From: Marinilabiliales bacterium
GTDB taxonomy: Bacteria > Bacteroidota > Bacteroidia > Bacteroidales > BM523
Direction of reading: 5' to 3'
DNA: 12,197 nucleotides
Assembly (NCBI GenBank): GCA_002869425.1
Contig: PKSZ01000314.1
Span: forward strand, 1 to 12,197
A program made the translations under genes and the position numbers. Numbering within the stretch: position 1 is the first letter of the stretch; each line of letters starts with the position of its first letter. Below, piece after piece: positions 8,000-12,197 of this stretch. The notes under the pieces are model-generated. The model worked only from the letters and a program-made list of their open reading frames with translations. It did not search any database and was not told where the DNA came from.

Positions 8000-9718
8000 C
8001 TAGTGTTCCCACATCTTTCTTCCAAAAAGACCTATTTCAGGTGCTGCTTTTTGTTTTTTTGGTCTGAATAACCTGTATCTGGTTAAAAATCCAAAGAATC
8101 CTTTTTTGTGTTTCTTGTTTGGTTTGGAATATACTTTTTTACCTCTTCTTACCTTAATGGTTGAGTAATTGTAATTGGATTTTTTTGAAACATGTAGTTT
8201 TACACTGTTCTTTGCGTATGCATATTTGGCTTTACTTCTGCCAAAATTGCTTTTATTTCTTCTGGATTGATTAAAGGTCTGTGGAATGTGCTTTCTTTCG
8301 TTTCTTCTCTTAAATGAAGAATAATAATATACTTTTCCCTCCTTGCCCCTAACTTTTTTGTTTACAGTGTTAACACTTGATTTAGACGGCTTTCTGGTTA
8401 TTCCACTGGACACAGAATACATTTTCTTTCCTTTTCTTACATTGTAGTTTACTGTAGCAACCGTTGTTTTACTTGTGTTTCTTTGGAACGAATTGGACAC
8501 AGAATATATTTTTCCTCCTTTTTTTCGATTGTAATTAACAGTGGATACTTGTGTATTCCATATGTTTCCGCGCCTTCCGGATGAAACAGAGAATACTTTC
8601 CCATCTTTATTTACTTTTCGGTTAAAGGTTGAAACACCTGTATTCCATGGATTGTTTGTTCTTCCACCTGAGTAGGAGTAAGTTTTTCCTTTCCTGTCTC
8701 TCTTCATGTTTACTGTTGGTGCTCCGGTTCTCCATGGATTTCCAGTACGACCACCACTATAAGAGAAAACTTTTCCGTTTTTGCTTGTTTTTTTGTTTAC
8801 TGTGGCTGCACCTGTTTTCCACGGATTATTTGTTCTTCCACCGGAAAAACTGAATGTTTTTCCTTTTCTGCTTCTATTCATATTTACAGTAGAAACACCT
8901 GTTCCCCAGGGGTTGTTGGTTCTCCCTCCTGAAAAGCTAAAAGATTTACCGTCTTTGCTAATTTTTTTATTAAATGTTCTTACGCCGGTTTTCCAGGGAT
9001 TAGAAGTTCCTCCGGAGCTTCTGCTAAATACTTTCTCTCCTCTTCTTTTTTTGCTATTAACGGTACCGGCTCCGGTCTTCCATGGATTGTTGGTTTTTCC
9101 TCCTGAGAATGAATAGAATTTTTCGCCTTTTTGTCGCTTGCTGTTGAATGTATTCACCCTTGTTTTCCATGGATTGTTAGTCTTCCCTCCCGAAAAAGAA
9201 AATACTTTTCCTTCTTTGGATTGCTTTGAGTTAACAGTTTTTACATTTCTGTTCCATGGATTTTTTGTTTTCCCTCCAGAGTAAGAGTAGGTTTTGTTTT
9301 TTCTCATTCTCTTGCTGTTTACTGTTGCAACACTGCCTTTTGAGCTTTTTTTGAAAAGGTTGGATGAGGAGGAGAAAACCTTTCCTTTGGAAGAATATTT
9401 TTTATTAACAGACTTTGCTTTTCCTTTGTTTTTGAACGGATTACCTGATTTGCTTGCGCTATATGTTTTGTTTCCCTTTGTAACTTTTAGAGAATAGCTT
9501 TTGGGGATAACTTTTCTTGATTTGTTTTTTAAACCAGGAGTGGCGGAGTATGTTTTTCCTTTAATAGATTTAGATTCGGAATATGTTTTAACTTCTGTCG
9601 TATTTTCACTCCATGATTTGTTTTTTTTCCCAATATTGAACCACCTATTTTGGCCATTCGCACAATAAGTAGCGAATGTTAACAGAAAAGAAGTTGTTAT
9701 AATGGTTCTGAAATTCAA
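8000..9718 (-). CDS. Secreted, highly basic 29-residue-repeat protein of unknown function
   Basis: I do not recognise this family. The 572-residue product starts at a TTG (9716-9718); a stop lies in frame five codons upstream and no ATG is available. Residues 1-22 look like a Sec signal peptide. The cysteine at 19 lies in TYC, a poor lipobox. Residues 55-431 are thirteen exact-length 29-residue units, followed by a 30-residue unit (432-461) and a degenerate one (462-491). The consensus is K-x-[FY]-S-x-S-G-G-[KR]-T-x-N-P-W, then T-G-x-x-T-[VF]-N and a basic turn ending K-x-G. The tail (492-572) is non-repetitive, with KKGFFGF and a terminal PEIGLFGRKMWEH. I count about 138 Lys/Arg against 13 Asp/Glu, and no cysteine outside the signal peptide. 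A surface or matrix protein binding acidic polymers is possible but is only inference. It is the first gene of a minus-strand pair with the radical SAM gene. Confidence 0.85.
   Translation of the reverse strand: MNFRTIITTSFLLTFATYCANGQNRWFNIGKKNKSWSENTTEVKTYSESKSIKGKTYSATPGLKNKSRKVIPKSYSLKVTKGNKTYSASKSGNPFKNKGKAKSVNKKYSSKGKVFSSSSNLFKKSSKGSVATVNSKRMRKNKTYSYSGGKTKNPWNRNVKTVNSKQSKEGKVFSFSGGKTNNPWKTRVNTFNSKRQKGEKFYSFSGGKTNNPWKTGAGTVNSKKRRGEKVFSRSSGGTSNPWKTGVRTFNKKISKDGKSFSFSGGRTNNPWGTGVSTVNMNRSRKGKTFSFSGGRTNNPWKTGAATVNKKTSKNGKVFSYSGGRTGNPWRTGAPTVNMKRDRKGKTYSYSGGRTNNPWNTGVSTFNRKVNKDGKVFSVSSGRRGNIWNTQVSTVNYNRKKGGKIYSVSNSFQRNTSKTTVATVNYNVRKGKKMYSVSSGITRKPSKSSVNTVNKKVRGKEGKVYYYSSFKRRNERKHIPQTFNQSRRNKSNFGRSKAKYAYAKNSVKLHVSKKSNYNYSTIKVRRGKKVYSKPNKKHKKGFFGFLTRYRLFRPKKQKAAPEIGLFGRKMWEH
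8246..9556 (-). repeat. Tandem 87-bp coding repeat array (29-residue units)
   Basis: Fifteen consecutive units within the secreted basic protein: thirteen of exactly 87 bp, one of 90 bp and a final degenerate unit. The best-conserved block is protein residues 142-402 (bases 8513-9295), nine units with SGG and mostly NPW motifs. At DNA level the copies have diverged at synonymous sites. For example, the Pro codon of NPW is CCA, CCG or CCC in different units, while the amino acids stay the same. The outer units are more diverged in protein as well, keeping mainly the K-x-[FY]-S start and the T-x-N element. Confidence 0.9.
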
Positions 9719-9906
9719 CAGATTATAGTTTTAAGCGTTTATACGAATATGTTTTGCTTAAGATACAGTCAAATGATAAATAATGCTTCAATAATTGATA
9801 TTTGTCCAATCTGTTTGAAAACAATTGTTTTCAGCTTGAAAATGTCAGGCAGCAAATATTATATTATTTGTATCTTTAAAAGCTTGTATATTGTAAATCA
9901 AGTTTG
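9719..9906. promoter_or_regulatory. Divergent intergenic region with candidate promoters
   Basis: These 188 bp separate the start codons of the minus-strand repeat-protein gene and the plus-strand hybrid kinase gene, so both promoters should lie here. The sequence is A/T-rich. For the kinase gene, TATCTTTA at 9871-9878 matches the Bacteroidota -7 element TAnnTTTG at all but the last base and would leave a leader of about 25 nt. No well-placed TTTG -33 element accompanies it. For the minus strand the best match (TATCTTAA) has two mismatches, lying some 20-30 bp upstream of the TTG start. The promoter calls are weak; the main structured element is the palindrome listed separately. Confidence 0.35.
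9816..9833. promoter_or_regulatory. 18-bp perfect palindrome, candidate operator
   Basis: TGAAAACAATTGTTTTCA reads identically on both strands. It sits between two divergent genes, about 75 bp upstream of the kinase start and about 100 bp upstream of the repeat-protein start. It partly overlaps a direct repeat: CTGTTTGAAAA (9811-9821) and CAGCTTGAAAA (9832-9842), matching at 9 of 11 positions and offset by 21 bp, two helical turns. This arrangement suits binding of a dimeric regulator. The centre is A/T-rich, so some symmetry could arise by chance, and no regulator gene is adjacent. Confidence 0.35.
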
Positions 9907-12197
9907 ATGAAGAAATATCTAATAATGATATTGTTGGGAGTGTTTTGTCTGGGTACAGGTCAAGGTTTGTTGGCCGAGAATCTGGAGAAAAAAAATATTC
10001 CTGTTGATTCCATGTACATATTGGCTGATAGTCTAAAATATGTAAATCCTGAATTGGCTATACAATATGCAGAAGAATTTCTTAATGAGTCATTGAAAGG
10101 TGATGATAATCAGTCGACTATCGACTCATATTTTTTATTAGCTAAAATCTTTTTTAATCTGGGGAATGCTGAAATGGCAATAGAAAATGCCAAGTTGGGT
10201 TTGTATACAGCAAATATTGCAGATGATGATGATAATAAGATTTTAGCGCTGAATTTATTGGCAAATATTTATGGTTCCATTGGAAAGTATCATAAGGCAT
10301 TGAAGCAACTTTTCAAGTCTGTGGACTTATCGCAGGAATTAGGTAAGGATAAGATGTATGCCCGATCGCTTAATAATATTGGAATTGTATATGGAAATCT
10401 TGAGAATAACGAAAGGGCCCTGGAATATTTTAATAAATCATTAACGATATTTCATTTGAATTCGGATAAGCAGGGTTTAGCGATGGTTTTAAATAATGTT
10501 GGCAATGTATATACAGGAGTAGAGGATTATGATGAGGCACAGTACTATTTTAAACAAGCATTGCATTATGCAAAACAAGTAGGAGATAAGGTTAGAATAG
10601 CCGAATCTTATCATAACCTGGGAAGGGTATATACCTGGAATCATCAGTATTCAGAAGCAGAAAAGTGTTTTCAGAAGTCGTTAGAAATCAAACGCGAACA
10701 GAATAACCTTAGTGATATTATTTTGGCTTATCTGGCTTTTGCAGATTTGTATATTGAGATGGGGAATAAAGATCTTGCAATCGCCTATCTTGAACAAAGT
10801 CATAAGATTGCTGAGAAGGAAGGACTGGTTCGGGAGCTAAGAGATGTTTACAGATTATATTCAGGTTTCTATGAGAAAAATAAAGAATACAACAAGGCTC
10901 TATCATATTATAAGCTTTATCAATCATTTAGAGATTCTGTTTTTAATCATGAAAATTCCAAAATGATAGCGGATCTTCAAATTTCACATGAGATTAGTCA
11001 GCGTGAAAAGGAAAATGAATTGTTGCGTTCCAATGTAAAATTGCAGAAACTTAAATTGGAAAAGCTTCAAAATCTCAGAAATTCAGCAATTGTAATCATT
11101 GCACTTTTTTTTATCGTAATCCTGATTTTAATCAATAGGTGGATGATTAAAAAGAAAGCATCCCGCAAAGTAAATGAAGTAAATGATGAATTAAAGCAAT
11201 TGAATGAAAATCTGGAAAAACTTGTTGATCAGCGAACAAAGGAGCTTAAGGAAGAGGTTGCATTCAGAAAGGATGCAGAATACAAATTATTAATAGCCGT
11301 TGAAAAAGCAGAGGAAGCCAATAGGCTTAAAGATGCATTTTTGGCAAATATGAGTCATGAAATTCGCACACCTATGAATGGTATTTTAGGCTTCATTGAT
11401 TTACTGAAAGAACAAAATCTTGACAAGGAAACACAACAGGAATACTTGCAATTAATTTCAAATAGCGGAAATCATTTGTTAAGCATTATCAATGATATTA
11501 TTGATATCTCAAAGATAGAAGCTGATCAGCTTAAAATCAATCAGGAATATTTTTCACTTAATGAACTACTTACTGAAATATATAACTTGTTCGCTTCTGA
11601 AGTAAAAGTATTAAACAAAGCAATTACAATAAAAAAAGAATTTGCCCTAAGTGATAATGAATCTTATATTCAGTCAGACACAGTAAGAATACGGCAGGTA
11701 ATGTCGAATTTAATCAACAACGCATTGAAGTTTACCAATAATGGAGAAATTTCTTTTGGTTACAAGATCAAAGATCAAAATATTGAGTTTTTTGTGAAAG
11801 ATACAGGTGTGGGTATTGATCTGGCAAAACAAGAGATTATTTTTGATAGATTCAGACAGGCAGACAATTCTACAACCCGCGAGTATGGTGGAACCGGACT
11901 TGGTTTGTCGATTTCTAAGGGGATTGTTGATCTTATGGGTGGAAACTTATGGTTGAACTCAAAACCAGGTAAAGGTTCGGTGTTTTTCTTTAGCATTCCA
12001 TATGTAAAAGCAGTTCCTTTTGAAAAAGAGGATGAGAAAGAGAAGTTAATGTCAAGCATTGAAGGAAACAAAATATTGTTGGTTGAAGATGACTTGGTTA
12101 GTAAAAAGTATTTTGAAATACTGATTGGAAAATACCTCGACGGAGAAATCACTCCCAGCGAGCAACAGATCCTGGAGACCGAACTCAACAAAGATCC
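9907..12197 (+). CDS. TPR-transmembrane hybrid histidine kinase (3' end outside window, tail discordant)
   Basis: The ATG at 9907 opens a frame running to the window edge (763 complete codons). Residues 1-23 are a signal peptide (ending LLA-EN). TPR units occupy about 68-340, a coiled stalk 345-392, a membrane helix 393-410, and a coiled coil 412-475. The HisKA domain carries H484 (NMSHEIRTPMNG). The HATPase domain has N-box N601/N605, G1 at 632-636 (DTGVG) and G2 at 661-667 (GGTGLGL), so it should be an active kinase. A receiver domain begins at 722 (KILLVEDD, acidic pocket D728/D729), but its expected continuation is not seen. After about residue 738 the protein reads like a different family (KYLDGEITPSEQQ), and the DNA becomes GC-rich. 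The phosphoacceptor aspartate is not reached. The intact part is a typical Bacteroidota TPR hybrid kinase; the gene's true 3' end should be considered unknown. Confidence 0.9.
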   Translation, partial: MKKYLIMILLGVFCLGTGQGLLAENLEKKNIPVDSMYILADSLKYVNPELAIQYAEEFLNESLKGDDNQSTIDSYFLLAKIFFNLGNAEMAIENAKLGLYTANIADDDDNKILALNLLANIYGSIGKYHKALKQLFKSVDLSQELGKDKMYARSLNNIGIVYGNLENNERALEYFNKSLTIFHLNSDKQGLAMVLNNVGNVYTGVEDYDEAQYYFKQALHYAKQVGDKVRIAESYHNLGRVYTWNHQYSEAEKCFQKSLEIKREQNNLSDIILAYLAFADLYIEMGNKDLAIAYLEQSHKIAEKEGLVRELRDVYRLYSGFYEKNKEYNKALSYYKLYQSFRDSVFNHENSKMIADLQISHEISQREKENELLRSNVKLQKLKLEKLQNLRNSAIVIIALFFIVILILINRWMIKKKASRKVNEVNDELKQLNENLEKLVDQRTKELKEEVAFRKDAEYKLLIAVEKAEEANRLKDAFLANMSHEIRTPMNGILGFIDLLKEQNLDKETQQEYLQLISNSGNHLLSIINDIIDISKIEADQLKINQEYFSLNELLTEIYNLFASEVKVLNKAITIKKEFALSDNESYIQSDTVRIRQVMSNLINNALKFTNNGEISFGYKIKDQNIEFFVKDTGVGIDLAKQEIIFDRFRQADNSTTREYGGTGLGLSISKGIVDLMGGNLWLNSKPGKGSVFFFSIPYVKAVPFEKEDEKEKLMSSIEGNKILLVEDDLVSKKYFEILIGKYLDGEITPSEQQILETELNKD
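12120..12197 (+). other. Compositionally discordant segment at the window end, possible chimeric join
   Basis: Bases 12134-12197 contain 34 G/C of 64 (53%), while 12071-12133 contain 16 of 63 (25%). Codons switch to CTC, GAC, ATC, CCC, AGC, CTG and ACC, which are uncommon earlier in the gene. The encoded stretch from about residue 739 (LIGKYLDGEITPSEQQ, ending LETELNKDP) resembles the N-terminal helices of anti-sigma or FecR-type proteins (pattern LI-x-KYLDGE, then acidic helix, then DP) and not a receiver domain. The join probably falls between about 12115 and 12134. It could be an assembly chimera, a recombination junction, or a real but unusual receiver. Confidence 0.5.

Noticed and set aside
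6856..8025. Calling the radical SAM protein a spore photoproduct lyase
   Set aside because: It shares the general SplB-like layout, but this phylum does not form endospores and the wider group is mostly of unknown function.
8629..9497. Plus-strand open frames inside the repeat-protein gene
   Set aside because: Their Leu/Phe/Pro-rich periodic products are the reverse reading of the 87-bp coding repeat; the minus-strand frame has a signal peptide and a conserved motif.
8246..9556. CRISPR or non-coding satellite interpretation of the tandem repeats
   Set aside because: The repeats are in frame, a multiple of three, vary at synonymous positions and have no spacer structure.
9653..9718. Lipoprotein signal on the repeat protein
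   Set aside because: The residues before the cysteine (A-T-Y-C) do not match a lipobox and there is no Bacteroidota SDE/KDD-like export signal after it; an ordinary Sec signal peptide is more likely.
10718..12191. Minus-strand open frames antisense to the hybrid kinase
   Set aside because: The plus strand encodes TPRs and the H, N, G1 and G2 boxes in the same region, so the antisense frames have no support.

Overview
The window looks like AT-rich Bacteroidota DNA, probably a Bacteroidales or Marinilabiliales-type marine or gut relative. The main reasons are a run of exported TPR-transmembrane signalling proteins of the kind common in that phylum, TTG/GTG/ATG starts in A/T-rich leaders without clear Shine-Dalgarno sites, and tightly packed co-directional genes. 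No RNA genes, IS elements, CRISPR arrays or clear intrinsic terminators were seen. The assignment to phylum is inference from protein style, not from a marker gene.

Left part (1-6870, plus strand): a tight operon of four genes. It opens with the 3' part of a TPR-transmembrane class III adenylate cyclase. A TPR-transmembrane SpoIIE/PP2C phosphatase follows with a 1-nt stop/start overlap. Next, 22 nt downstream, is a second TPR-transmembrane phosphatase that also carries a PAS domain. The last gene, 4 nt further on, encodes a small exported nitroreductase-like (SagB/ThcOx-type) flavoprotein. The three large proteins share a sensory plan (periplasmic TPRs, a coiled stalk, one membrane helix) joined to different cytoplasmic outputs: cAMP synthesis and serine/threonine-phosphate hydrolysis.

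Middle part (6856-9718, minus strand): a two-gene unit converging on the nitroreductase gene with a 15-nt tail overlap. The upstream gene encodes a secreted, very basic protein made almost entirely of a 29-residue repeat, which I cannot assign to a known family. The downstream gene encodes an SplB-like radical SAM protein with an intact CxxxCxxC cluster motif.

Right part (9719-12197): a 188-bp divergent intergenic region containing an 18-bp perfect palindrome and a 21-bp-spaced direct repeat, followed by a fourth TPR-transmembrane signalling protein. This one is a hybrid histidine kinase that runs off the window end. Its receiver domain starts normally (ILLVEDD) but at about 12120-12134 the sequence changes abruptly to GC-richer DNA. 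That tail encodes a peptide resembling the start of an anti-sigma/FecR-type protein, so the last 65-80 bases are probably a chimeric join, whether an assembly artefact or a real rearrangement.

The most unusual elements are the 29-residue repeat protein with its radical SAM neighbour, the set of TPR sensors with interchangeable outputs, and the discordant right-hand end.
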